64,000 nt of DNA from Coxiella-like endosymbiont. Lineage in GTDB: Bacteria > Pseudomonadota > Gammaproteobacteria > Coxiellales > Coxiellaceae. The notes below the pieces were generated by a model that searched no databases, was not told where the DNA came from, and saw only the letters and a list, made by a program, of their open reading frames with translations. Below are positions 22,558 to 32,608 of this stretch, piece by piece (position 1 is the stretch's first letter; the number at the start of each line of letters is the position of its first letter). The position numbers and the translations under genes were made by a program. The DNA lies in NCBI RefSeq assembly GCF_030643785.1, contig NZ_CP094378.1:1364001-1428000 (forward strand), in the 5' to 3' direction.

Positions 22558-23215
22558 CTACCAATTCCAGAAAACGTAAAGCAGTAATTTGTTCTGCTCG
22601 TCGGCGTGTGGTACTGATACCTTTTGTTTTATAAGGCAGGCCCTGCACATGACAAATGGCTGTAAAAGTTTGAGCGTGTGCTTCTCCACTAACCCGCACT
22701 TCATAAATGGGAAGAGATAGTTTACGAGCTTGTAACCATTCTTGCAGACGGGATTTAGGATCTTTTTGGGGAGTTAATTTGGACAAGTCATCTACCTGCT
22801 TGCCATACCAATGTAACAAACAACGACGACATTTTTCTAATCCAGCATCAAGATAAATAGCACCAACTACTGCCTCCAAAGCATCTGCCAAAATTGATGG
22901 TCGGGTCCCTCCACTTTTATGTTCACCCGCCCCCAAGCGTAAATTGTCACTTATCCCTAAATAGATTGATAATTGTGCTAACACTTCGCCGTTAACAACA
23001 GAAGCACGCATTCGACTTAATTCTCCTTCCCGCGCTTGGGGATGACTCTGATACAATTCCGATGCAATAATAAACCCCAAAACAGAATCTCCTAAAAATT
23101 CTAAGCGTTCGTTATTGTGAGCCCCCATACTACGGTGATTTAATGCCGTTCGTAACAGTCCAATATTATTAAATTGATGTCCTAAATGTTGCATCAACTC
23201 ATCAAGCTTACTCAT
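22550..23215 (-). CDS. rnc: Ribonuclease III
   Basis: 221 residues from ATG at 23215 (MSKLDELMQHLGHQF); an upstream in-frame start at 23278 would add 21 atypical residues. The RNase III signature NERLEFLGDSVLGFII holds the catalytic acidic residues, and the C-terminal double-stranded RNA-binding domain begins near KDPKSRLQEWLQARK. It processes rRNA precursors and structured mRNAs. It lies between lepB and era and overlaps era by 8 bases. Confidence 0.95.
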   Translation of the reverse strand: MSKLDELMQHLGHQFNNIGLLRTALNHRSMGAHNNERLEFLGDSVLGFIIASELYQSHPQAREGELSRMRASVVNGEVLAQLSIYLGISDNLRLGAGEHKSGGTRPSILADALEAVVGAIYLDAGLEKCRRCLLHWYGKQVDDLSKLTPQKDPKSRLQEWLQARKLSLPIYEVRVSGEAHAQTFTAICHVQGLPYKTKGISTTRRRAEQITALRFLELVDE

Positions 23216-23247
23216 GCAATTTTCCCTAGAAATAAAAGCAAAATCGC

Positions 23248-24020
23248 TTATTGCAACCCATTTCCAATACGTTTCCACCGAATAGATTTATTTAAAGAAT
23301 CCCAACTGAGCCAAATTCCAAACGCCTTACCAATTAAATTTTTTCTGGAACAAACCCCCATTGACGGCTATCATCACTGTTATCTCGGTTATCACCCATC
23401 ATAAAATAATGTTCCAGAGGAACGACTAAATCGTAATTTTCGGTTTCTCCACCAGCTGGTTGCACATAGATTTTATGTTTAATGCCGTTAAGATCTTCTT
23501 CTTTCACATATACGAGTCGCTGATATCCACATGAATTTTTATCATTCGCGGTATAGAGGAATTTTTGCTTTTGTTTCTTGCCATCAATATAAAGTTCCTT
23601 GTTTTTATAAATAATATGATCACCGGGCAATCCAATAACACGCTTAACAAAAACAATTGCGGGATTTTCAGGCCAGCGAAATAAAACGATTTGACCTCGT
23701 TTTGGTTCACCAATAGGTAAGATTTTTTTGTTAATCACGGGAAAACGAAGTCCATAAGCGAATTGTTTCACCACTATGAAATCACCCGGCATAACAGTGG
23801 GTTCTAATGAGCCTGTGGGTACGCGATAAGGTTGAATGATAAAAGATCGGACTATCCAAACAATTAACAAAACGGGGAAAAAAGCTTTACTGTATTCAAC
23901 AAGAAAAGAAGCTTTGGTTTTTGGGGGACGGCGTTTTTTAATGAAAAGCCAATCCACAAGAGAAATTATTCCAATCAGCAGTACTGCAATGGTTAAATAA
24001 AAGGCAAAATTAAGTATCAT
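23248..24020 (-). pseudogene. lepB: Signal peptidase I, one frameshift in an A-run near the C-terminus
   Basis: LepB cleaves signal peptides of secreted proteins. Two N-terminal membrane helices are followed by box B with the serine (YRVPTGSLEPTVMPGDF) and the lysine region (VFVKRVIGLPGD). Box E reads MMGDNRDNSDDSRQWGFVP. At 23339-23344 the coding run of six A needs seven to continue as NLIGKAFGIWLSWDSLNK to a TAA at 23248; otherwise translation stops right after EKI. Corrected length is 257. The catalytic residues lie before the frameshift, so a truncated enzyme of 228 residues lacking the last strand might keep some activity. Confidence 0.92.
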
Positions 24021-25823
24021 TTTTCACTCTTAAAACAGCTAAAAATGCTTTTTGAGGAATAGCTACTTTACCTACTTGTTTCATACGTTTTTTACCGGCT
24101 TTCTGTTTTTCCAATAATTTTTGTTTTCGTGTTACGTCTCCTCCATAACATTTAGCTGTCACGTTTTTGCGAAGCGCCTTCACGGAGGTACGCGCAACTA
24201 TTTTAGCACCGATTGCCACCTGAATAGCCACCTCAAACATTTGTCGCGGAATTAAATCTTTTAATCGCTTTATTAATTCACGTCCTCGTGAATAGGCTTG
24301 ATCCTTACGCACAATAGTCGCTAAGGCGTCCACGGTTTTACCACCGATCAAGATGTCTAATTTTACCAGATCCGCCTTTTGGAAGTGATTGAAACTGCAA
24401 TCCAACGAAGCGTACCCCCGACTCGCAGACTTCAAGCGATCAAAGAAATCCAATACCACCTCGCTCAAGGGGATTTCGTAAGTCATTGATACTTGGTTGC
24501 TTAAATATAATAGTTTTTTTGGACTCCCCGTTTTTCTACGGACAAACTGATTACCGCACCTAAAAATTCAGGCGGTACCAATATATTTGCCACTGCAATA
24601 GGTTCACGAATTTCAGCAATTTTACTAACTTCGGGTAATCGACTGGGATTATCGACATACAAAATCTCATTTTGCTTCGTCACAACTTGATAATTCACCG
24701 TGGGCGCTGTGGTAATTAATTCAAGATTATATTCGCGCTCTAAACGTTCCTGGACAATTTTCATATGGAGCATCCCGAGAAAACCGCAACGAAATCCGAA
24801 TCCCAAAGCATTTGAAAATTCCGGTTCATAAAACAAAGCCGCATCATTCAAACGCAATTTAGCAAGCGCTTCTCGAAATGCTTCATAATGATCTGAGTCA
24901 ATGGGAAATAAACCAGCAAAAACTTGAGGCTTAACTTGCTGAAAGCCAGACAAAGGTACTTTGGCAGGCTCTTTAGCGTGCGTCAAGGTATCCCCTACGG
25001 GAGCACCAAAAATGTCTTTAATCCCAGCGAACACAAAACCTACACTACCAGCGCTTAAGGCTTCTAATGCTTGGCGTTTTGGTGTGAAATGACCAACCTG
25101 ATCGACATAGTAATCTTTACTCGTCGACATGACTTTAATCTTATCTCCATTTCGCAAAGTGCCAGCTTTAACTCTCACTAAAGAAACCACTCCCAAATAG
25201 CTGTCAAACCAAGAATCAATAATCAAAGCTTGTAATGGCATTTCGGGATCACTAACTGGTGGAGGAATGGTGACGATAAGTTGCTCTAACAGCTCTTTTA
25301 CTCCAATACCTTCTTTAGCACTTACCCAAATGGCATCATGTGCCTCAATGCCAATAACATCTTCAATTTCCTGAATGGTGCGCTTGGGATCTGCTTGTGG
25401 TAGATCAATTTTATTCAACACCGGCAATACCACAAGTCCTTGTTCGATAGCCGTATAACAAGTCGCTACCGTTTGTGCTTCTACGCCTTGGGCAGCATCT
25501 ACCACTAATAAAGCGCCTTCACAAGCCGCTAATGATCGAGATACCTCATAAGCAAAGTCCACATGCCCCGGAGTATCAATAAAATTTAGTTGATAGGTAT
25601 GTCCATCTCGGGATTGGTAGGCCAAAGTGACGCTCTGGGCCTTAATCGTGATTCCCCGCTCCCGTTCAATATCCATTGAATCAAGAACTTGGGCTTTCAT
25701 CTCGTGATCCATCAATCCGCCACAAAGCTGAATAAATCGATCGGCTAAGGTTGATTTACCATGATCGATATGCGCGATAATCGAGAAATTACGAATGAAT
25801 TTTTGGGGAATTGCGGTCATCAC
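24010..25823 (-). pseudogene. lepA: Elongation factor 4 (LepA), one frameshift in an A-run
   Basis: Ribosomal GTPase that acts on stalled or misfolded ribosomal complexes. The N-terminal 440 codons carry G1 ([15 protein letters not shown]), G3 (DTPGHVDF), G4 (NKIDLP) and the EF4 domains. At 24514-24520 a coding run of seven A needs eight to continue into [20 protein letters not shown] (quoted in part) and the lysine-rich C-terminal domain ending at 24010. Corrected length is about 604. It overlaps lepB by 11 bases. LepA is dispensable in many bacteria under good conditions. Confidence 0.93.
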
Positions 25824-25911
25824 AGAGCTTTATCATTTTTTAATGCATGGATAGTAGTATACTTACATAAACACAGCGAGTCTCTTATTAGTCGCAATCG
25901 TTAGAGAAATT

Positions 25912-26330
25912 TTAAAAGTCCTTATATTTCTCAGCAGGAAGTTTCTGCTTTAAAATGTCAGTCATACAAGCTTTTCGTGTTTTTTTGATCTACACAAGTG
26001 ATAGAAATAGATGCGCTTGCTACTAATTTTTTATCTTCTAAATTTCTTATTTCTTGTACGATTTGTAATCTTTGTTCATTGTAAGTCCCTATTTCAGAAG
26101 TGACATAAAATTCATCTTCTGCTTTTAAGTGTGAATAATAACGAGCTTCTAACCCAGACACTGCTAAATCATAGCCTTTTAAATGAAATTTATAAAAATC
26201 AATATCTACTGAACGCGCATAATCATTACGATATTGCTCAAAATAATGGAGAAAAATGGCGTGGAATTCCTTCACTATCTAGCTCATAATCGCGAACTTT
26301 TGACTGCCATGTAAATAATATTTTCTTCAT
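25912..26330 (-). pseudogene. Acyl-CoA thioesterase (hotdog fold, YbgC/4HBT-like), frameshifted twice
   Basis: ATG at 26330 begins MKKILFTWQSKVRDYELDSEGI. A small indel near 26255 shifts into the frame AIFLHYFEQYRNDYARSVDI with GYDLAVSGLEARYYSHLKAE. At 25980-25986 an A-run of seven should be six to continue as TRKACMTDILKQKLPAEKY (the frame as read has NTKSLYD). The normal YbgC active-site DxxGVVxHxxY segment is at the first lesion. It would hydrolyse short or medium acyl-CoA thioesters. Corrected length is about 138 residues. Confidence 0.75.
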
Positions 26331-26434
26331 ATTGTTGCCCCATGAATCAATCATGGTTAAAGTCATCCGATACAGGCCGTTTTTTCATCCAAAACCACCA
26401 AATAACAAAGGTAATCAAAATAATTCTAGACAAA

Positions 26435-27806
26435 TTAAAAAAATAAATAATTCATATTTTTTCTATTTTTTTGAAAAAAACGCAAATAATTGGCATTAGC
26501 TACTATAGTCACGGAAGATAATGCTATTATGGCTACACTCCACTATAATAGGGCTTAATAATAGCCTTACAAGTGGGTAAAAAATACCTGCCCTAATAGG
26601 AATTCCGAAACTTGAGCCTTAACACCATGGCCCGAAAGGGCTTCAAATTCATCAACCTGAACTAGAGATAAATTTTGTTTTTTAGTGGCTTCCACAATCA
26701 CCTCTGCTAAAGGATGTTCTGAACCTTTTTCAACAACTATCTGCTAGTTTTAATAATTCTTTTATCAACCTCGTGTAGCGCTTTAATGTTTACTAACACA
26801 GGTTTTCCGGCGGTTATCGTTCCAATTTTATCTAAAATAATTTTTGTTAATTGAGAAGCTATTTGCAGTGCTTCTCCATTACAAATAAGAGCACCCATTT
26901 CAGCGGCTTTCCCAATTCCTACAATGATAGAAATTGGCGTTGCCAGCCCAAGAGCACAGGGACAAGCAATAACTAAGACGGGCATGGCGGGCCCCGATAA
27001 TTAAAATAAAGCACGTGGTTTCAGGGCCGAAATCAAACCAACCCATAGCTGTTAAAATAGCAATAATAATAACAGTAGGCACGAAGACGACTGAAACCGT
27101 ATCAACGATACGGCCAAGCCAATCTTAGGTTTAGAATCTGGATTAGAATCTTATGTTTGACGGACCAAAGCAATGATTTGAGCGAGAACCGAATCTTTTC
27201 TTACACAAGTTAGCTCGATAAATAAAGCTACCCGCAATATTGATTGTTCCTCCGACCACTTGATCATCCTTTTTTCGTCGTTATTGGCATCGATTCTCCT
27301 GTCAGAATCGACTCATCAATTTGGGAAACTACCTTCAATAATTTTTCCGTCCACAGGGACTTTTTTGCCCGGCCTAACACGCATGCGTTCATCTAATGGC
27401 CACCAGAATAATGAAGAACAAAGAAACCAAAGAGTCCAATAATAACCCGAAGCCATTGAATGCGTGACTGATTTACGGATAGAAAGCCATTGCCAAAATT
27501 CATTAATCATCAAAGGAAATCCTACAATAGCTGCTACAAAGGCTTTTTGATTAAATTGCGGAGAAATTTTGAGATTCGTCAGTATCTAACCTCCATCATC
27601 AACGATAAAATGCGTCTCGTATCCTTGTTGCTTGACTGCCTCAATTAATTTTTTTGGATCGACACGACATCCCCCTTCAATTTTCGCTTGTTTCGTAGCG
27701 AAATTTACCGAAACGGATCTTACACCAAGGATGTCTTTTAATGCAGTCTGGATACTAGCTACGCAACTAGCATAATGCATATTTTAATACTCAATCGGTG
27801 TTTCAT
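26435..27806 (-). pseudogene. Copper-type P1B ATPase remnant
   Basis: ATG at 27806 (GGGAGGGGG upstream) opens KHRLSIKN, then a shifted frame gives a heavy-metal-associated domain with the motif changed to MHYASCVAS (usually CxxC) and GVRSVSVNFATKQAKIEGG. Next come the A-domain (RVRPGKKVPVDGKIIEG), the metal-site helix ([19 protein letters not shown]), the phosphorylation motif as [11 protein letters not shown] instead of DKTGT, EHPLAEVIVEATKK, and a final helix ALSSVTIVANANYLRF. Most of the P-domain hinge is deleted near 26570. It is clearly non-functional as a metal exporter. Confidence 0.87.
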
Positions 27807-27837
27807 AAACCCCCTCCCTCAAATGCAATAATAAAAT

Positions 27838-29169
27838 TTATTTTAATCTGCCTCTCTCGAAACTAATAACCCACCCCCATTCTGGGCTTTTTGAAACAAA
27901 TCCCTCACAAATACAATAAGCCACAACAGTTACTAATGTTTCATTACAATAAATTAACGGTATGGAATCGCGTTGCCAAACCGGGATTCTCCATTCTTGC
28001 ATTAATTTTTTTAATGAATGACTGTCTTTTCGCCCTACTGGTCGGCATCGTTCGCCCCCTTGGCGAAAACGTACTGTTACCTCACGCAGATTAAGTGCAG
28101 TCTTAATTCCCTTACCCTTTCGTTTTACTGCTTGTAAAATGCCTAAATTATTGGGAAGGGTCAAACGGCCCTGAAAGTCCCAAGGAATAATTAAGCTGGC
28201 ATCATCGTAGAGCGGTGAAAAAGCCGATAAATACAGCTCATTTCTATATCGACGAACTTCTATGTCACCATAAGTAAAAATGGGATTTGCATCTTCTTTT
28301 GCCTCCAATACGTCTTTTCGTATCTGCTCTAATTGCTTGGTTTGAGGTACAAGAAATCCCTCACGAGAAATCCACCGTCTCAAAATATTTCGCTGTCGCT
28401 CAGGCGTTAATTGCAAAAGGGGTTTAATTGCCAATTTTGATCTCGTTTGCATAGCTTGTAAATCATTATCCGCTAACCGATCAAGCAAAATAGCCGCTTC
28501 AGCACAATGGCTTGCTGACCGTGAAACAGTGGCAAATACCTGCGGCCAACGCCGCTGTAAAACAGGTAATACTTCGTGGCGTAGATAATTTCGATTAAAG
28601 CGCAATTCTAGATTCATATCATCTTCAATCCAATGCAAATGATTTTTTTCAGCATAAACTTTTAATTCATGGCGATTAAAATTTAATAACGGACGCAATA
28701 AATGTCCGGAACCTAATTTCTTTTTCATTGGCATAGCACTTAATCCTTTGACACCCGAGCCACGCATTAACTGCAATAAAAAAGTTTCCGTTTGGTCATT
28801 TTGGGTGTGAGCCGTTAAAATATTTTCATCATCACGAATAATACGGCGAAATATTTCATAACGGGCTTTTCGGGCAACCGCTTCAATGCTATCGCCTGGG
28901 TGAATTGTTAACCTTAACCGTTCCGCCTGAAAAGGTATTTTTAATTTCTCACAGATATATCGACAGTGTTGCTCCCACTGATCAGACTTTGAATTAAGTC
29001 CATGATTAATATGCACAGCCCGAATGTACAAAAGCGGATTTTTCTTGAGACATTCGCTCATTGCATGTAAAAGGACATGAGAATCCAGTCCCCCACTATA
29101 AGCGATGTAAAAACGGGAACAGATCGTGTGGGTAGTTAACACGACGGAAAGTTTTTCCGGCGTAAGCAC
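27838..29169 (-). CDS. tilS: tRNA(Ile)-lysidine synthase
   Basis: 443 residues. The PP-loop SGGLDS (residues 25-30) binds ATP. TilS places lysidine at C34 of tRNA(Ile) CAU so that AUA is read as Ile, which is indispensable and relevant in an AT-rich genome. N-terminal catalytic and C-terminal tRNA-binding domains are present in full. The GTG start at 29169 lies just after the accA stop (29174), so the two genes are coupled. Intact. Confidence 0.94.
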   Translation of the reverse strand: MLTPEKLSVVLTTHTICSRFYIAYSGGLDSHVLLHAMSECLKKNPLLYIRAVHINHGLNSKSDQWEQHCRYICEKLKIPFQAERLRLTIHPGDSIEAVARKARYEIFRRIIRDDENILTAHTQNDQTETFLLQLMRGSGVKGLSAMPMKKKLGSGHLLRPLLNFNRHELKVYAEKNHLHWIEDDMNLELRFNRNYLRHEVLPVLQRRWPQVFATVSRSASHCAEAAILLDRLADNDLQAMQTRSKLAIKPLLQLTPERQRNILRRWISREGFLVPQTKQLEQIRKDVLEAKEDANPIFTYGDIEVRRYRNELYLSAFSPLYDDASLIIPWDFQGRLTLPNNLGILQAVKRKGKGIKTALNLREVTVRFRQGGERCRPVGRKDSHSLKKLMQEWRIPVWQRDSIPLIYCNETLVTVVAYCICEGFVSKSPEWGWVISFERGRLK

Positions 29170-29173
29170 GCAT

Positions 29174-30122
29174 TCAATCCTTGCCGTAACTTAACCACCG
29201 ACGATAACGTTCTTCCAAAAGAGTATCCATAGGTTTGGACTGCAAGGTAGACAAATTTAACTGTAGGCGTTTTTTGAGTTTCGCTGCCATAGCGTCGACA
29301 TCGCGGTGCGCCCCCCGAGCGGTTCTTTCACTATTTCATCAATCAAGTCTAATTCGTTGAGTCGTTCTGCAGTTAGCCCTAGCGCTTCGGCAGCGTCACC
29401 TGCTTTTTCAGCGCTCTTCCATAAAATAGAAGCGCAACCTTCAGGCGAAATTACGGAATAATAGGCATATTGCAACATTAAAGTACGATCTCCTACTCCA
29501 ATCGCTAATGCCCCCCGGAACAACTTTCCCCAATTACGGTACAGATAATAGGAGTTTTTAATTGTGACATTTCATAAAGATTTCGGGCGATAGCCTCACT
29601 TTGATTGCGTTCTTCAGCACCCACCCCGGGATAAGCACCCGGCGTATCAATCAACGTGATAACCGGAATTGAAAATCGTTCAGCAAGTTTCATTAACCGC
29701 AGCGCTTTTCTAAATCCTTCGGGCTTTGTCATACCAAAATTGCGAGAGATTTTTTCCTTAGTAGTCCGACCTTTTTCCTGACCAATTACCATGACCGGTT
29801 CATTATCTAAACGAGCTAATCCTCCAATGATACCGGTATCGTCATCGTAATGGCGATCACCGTGTAACTCATTGAAATCTAAAAACATCCGCTGAAGATA
29901 ATCGACAGTATGCGGGCGCAAAGGATGTCGCGCCAATTGCACAATTTGGTGTGCTTTTAAATCAGAAAAGATTTGGCGCGTCAATTGAGCATTTTTTTCT
30001 TCCAACTTAGCCACTTCTTCGCTAAGATTGAGCTCTTGGCTGTTACCCACTCGACGGAGCTCGTTAATTTTTTCCTGAAGCTCTGTAATGGGTCGTTCAA
30101 AATCTAAATAATCTAGATTCAT
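29174..30122 (-). pseudogene. accA: Acetyl-CoA carboxylase carboxyltransferase subunit alpha, two frameshifts in G-runs
   Basis: AccA transfers the carboxyl group from biotin to acetyl-CoA, the first step of fatty acid synthesis. The first 205 codons are normal ([20 protein letters not shown], then [20 protein letters not shown]). At 29511-29516 the coding run of six G needs seven to continue as [20 protein letters not shown]. At 29311-29316 another run of six G needs seven to continue as [19 protein letters not shown] to TGA at 29174. Corrected length is 316 residues, as expected. The gene is essential wherever fatty acids are made, so both shifts deserve checking at read level. Confidence 0.93.
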
Positions 30123-30193
30123 AATTAACCTATCATTGAAATAAGTAGAGTTTAATGTAGCAGTTCCAATGTATTTCTGCTAGGGGAATTAGT

Positions 30194-30979
30194 ATGTCAT
30201 TATTTGCTTATAAGGGATTGATAGCCCTCATCATTTCTATCGTTACCCTAACGGCAGGTTTTGCATCCTTACATTTTATTCGCCATTATCAACATTTATT
30301 GTCAATAGGTGATGCTTTTGCTGATGGTATCTTTCTAGGAGCGGCCGTCTTTCATTTATTCCCTGACGCCGTTCAGGGGCTATTGAACGAACTCAGTGCG
30401 TTGAGCTCCTGTGTGCTGGTTATTGTGCTTATGGGGTGTGGATTTTTACTTCTTTTTAGCCTTGAGCGTTCAATTATATTGCAAGAAAAACAACGTCAAA
30501 TTATTTCCTTCAAGCAAATGTGTACGGCGAGTGCTTGGATGTTAATAGGAATTTTGTCGGTTCATGCTTTCATTGCTGGAGCCGCACTCGGCATTTCCGA
30601 TTCAATCAGCGTCGTGTCGATTCTATTAATCGCTATTCTTGCTCATAAAGCGTTCGAAAGCTTTGCTTTAATGATAGGACTACATCGGGGTATTAAAAAA
30701 GAAAAGAAAATTAAAGTAATTTTATGGGCTTTTACTTTAGTGACTCCGTTTGGAATCATCGTAGCTGCTTTTATTGAATCATTTCTTCAAACGCAAACGG
30801 CCGCTATTATCACGAGCTTATTTAGCGCCTTTGCTGCCGGCAGCTTCTTTTACATTGGCACGCTTCATGCAGGCCATGAGCATTTTCATCCCCCACGTGA
30901 CTCTTTAAAGCGCTATCAAAAAGTACTCGCCACTTCACTTGGGATTATTGCAATGGGTATTGTGGCGATATGGACCTAA
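30194..30979 (+). CDS. ZIP family metal (zinc/iron) transporter
   Basis: 261 residues, about eight membrane helices. The conserved helix IV/V metal sites appear as VHAFIAGAALGISDS and LAHKAFESFALMIG, and an early motif reads GDAFADGIFLGAAVFHLFPD. ZIP proteins import Zn2+ and other divalent metals into the cytoplasm. It is divergent from accA (71 bases), a stand-alone gene without visible lesions. The exact metal cannot be told from sequence. Confidence 0.9.
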   Translation: MSLFAYKGLIALIISIVTLTAGFASLHFIRHYQHLLSIGDAFADGIFLGAAVFHLFPDAVQGLLNELSALSSCVLVIVLMGCGFLLLFSLERSIILQEKQRQIISFKQMCTASAWMLIGILSVHAFIAGAALGISDSISVVSILLIAILAHKAFESFALMIGLHRGIKKEKKIKVILWAFTLVTPFGIIVAAFIESFLQTQTAAIITSLFSAFAAGSFFYIGTLHAGHEHFHPPRDSLKRYQKVLATSLGIIAMGIVAIWT

Positions 30980-30988
30980 ATCTAATTA

Positions 30989-31738
30989 TTATGCGGTTTC
31001 AATAAAAATTCGGTCATCGAAAACAAAACATTTCCCTTTAAAAAGCTCCGCCGTATTTCTCAAAATAATTGAGGATACCACGTCATCCAGTTGATAAATT
31101 TTTTTAAATCCTTTCCTTAACATCACCACAGTTGCTTTTTTGCGTTGCTTTTTCGCAACGAATCTTACCCGTACAGAAAGTCACAACGGATTTTTCTTTC
31201 AAAGATTCTCTACCAGTTTATCAATAGCTCGAGGAAAATCACTAAATGATCGAAGATTAAGATCAATAGCGCGTTAATGAGGGTTTCCCATAGTCACTTC
31301 AAAATCGCTACGTGTATCGAGAATTACGATATCACGGTTTTCTTGATACCAGCGATGAAGTATTTCAGGGGAAATATGCGAAGCCATTTCTTTTACAGGA
31401 TTAATATGAAGGTAACGCATCGTGATAATTTCTTCTTTAATTCGAACAATAAATTTTTTTAAAAGGATAATTTTTTTAAAAGGATATTTTAAAGAAAAAT
31501 TTTCTTTATAAAATAAATCGTTAAATTTAGGGAAATCCTCTAAAAATGTTTGAAAGCCTGAAATAACTTCAGGGGGCTCCCCCTGGCTAACATGAGGTTA
31601 ACACCCCCTTCGCAACTTAATAAAATTGTACCTTTCAATCGACATTCCTTTTCTTTATCTCGCAGCACTTTTTGCAAATCCGACAATAGTTTTTCTTAAA
31701 GTGATAAATTTATAAGCAGCTATATTCACAATTTTCAT
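30989..31738 (-). pseudogene. trhO: tRNA uridine(34) hydroxylase / rhodanese-family TrhO remnant
   Basis: ATG at 31738 opens KIVNIAAYKFITL, the usual TrhO (YceA) start. Other readable pieces are FLEDFPKFNDLFYKENFS, FIVRIKEEIITMR, DIVILDTRSDFEVTMGNPH, and the rhodanese cysteine loop VVTFCTGKIRCEKATQ, then YFEKYGGAF near the end. There are several frame changes and stops, and a 17-bp tandem duplication at 31452-31485. TrhO makes 5-hydroxyuridine at the tRNA wobble base. Confidence 0.85.
31452..31485. repeat. 17-bp tandem duplication in trhO remnant
   Basis: AATTTTTTTAAAAGGAT occurs twice in exact tandem (31452-31468, 31469-31485), the longest such duplication seen in the window. Confidence 0.92.
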
Positions 31739-32426
31739 TATTCACTCCGATTCACCATGTGCGCAGCTTGTTTATGCAGTAGAGGAAAAGGCGGCATGAA
31801 CCCCTGATAGATGGCTTTAGCTCTTTCCTCATTACCCTTAAACCGTACTCGTGAAAAATTAGTTTCAACGGCACAGGGATCAACGGAACTTACTCGAATT
31901 GGCGTAACATGAATATCTATTTTTAATCCTTCACTAATCGCTCTCAGTGGGAATTTGGTAGCGCAATATACAAACTCCACTCCGATAAACTTGATGGGAG
32001 GCAAGCGAGCCGATGCTAATAATATGCCCTTGGTTTCATTTAAGCATTGTAGGTAATACATAATAGGTGACACGTACAAAACAACATACCCTTTACATTA
32101 GCATCAATCATCATAACGCCCAAAGCAAGCTCAGCATTGTTTATCAAGGATATCCACATTCTGCCATTCAGTCGGTAATTGATGTAATTAGTTTCCAACC
32201 GAATTGAAATTTCTCACATCGAGGGGAAAAGAATAAACGTTGGCATGAAACATGTCTTTATTATATCTTCTGCAACTTCTCTTCTGCAACTTCCATCAAT
32301 TGTTGCTGACGGCGGGCACACAACAAAAGGCGTGCGCCTAACTGGACGAATTGCTCGACGCAAGCCCCCGATACCACTAGAAGCTCCAGTTATTAAAACT
32401 ATTTTGTTTGATAAATCTTTAGCCAC
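31738..32426 (-). pseudogene. Short-chain dehydrogenase/reductase remnant
   Basis: The N-terminus MAKDLSNKIVLITGASSGIG has the SDR cofactor motif. The middle is out of frame (CARRLLLC-type pieces). The second half recovers with the catalytic YCATK motif and RAISEGLKIDIHVTPIRVSS, VDPCAVETNFSRVRF. The C-terminus is cut short where the trhO remnant begins; its stop overlaps the trhO ATG. It resembles the YdfG-like NADP SDRs. The substrate is not inferable. Confidence 0.8.
32266..32293. repeat. 14-bp tandem duplication in SDR remnant
   Basis: TCTTCTGCAACTTC occurs twice in exact tandem (32266-32279, 32280-32293), within the broken middle part of the SDR gene. Confidence 0.9.
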
Positions 32427-32532
32427 AGAAAAAATATATCATTTTTATTATCGTGCTGAAATTAAAATGGCAAATCCGAGTCGACTAAACCCTTCTGTAG
32501 CATGATATAATTTATCCCTTGATTTGGAATTA

Positions 32533-32562
32533 GGCTCCGGTGGGTGGAATCCCACTAGTGCC
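32533..32562 (+). other. Hairpin upstream of mlaA
   Basis: GTGGG (32540-32544), loop TGGAAT and CCCAC (32551-32555) form a perfect stem, extended by GGC/GCC across an internal loop. A short T-run follows. It could be a leader structure or a weak terminator; position and GC content stand out from the AT-rich surroundings. Confidence 0.35.
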
Positions 32563-32582
32563 TTTTGGACTTTCAGAACTAA

Positions 32583-32608
32583 TCATGCGGAAAATTCATG
32601 CGGAAAAT
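32583..32608. repeat. 13-bp tandem duplication at the mlaA start
   Basis: TCATGCGGAAAAT occurs twice (32583-32595, 32596-32608). Each copy contains an ATG; only the second (32598) is in frame with mlaA, while the first reads about 38 codons in another frame. Confidence 0.92.

Noticed and set aside
27891-28094. Hydrophobic small open frame on the plus strand
   Set aside because: Antisense to the 3' part of tilS, which is intact; no start context.
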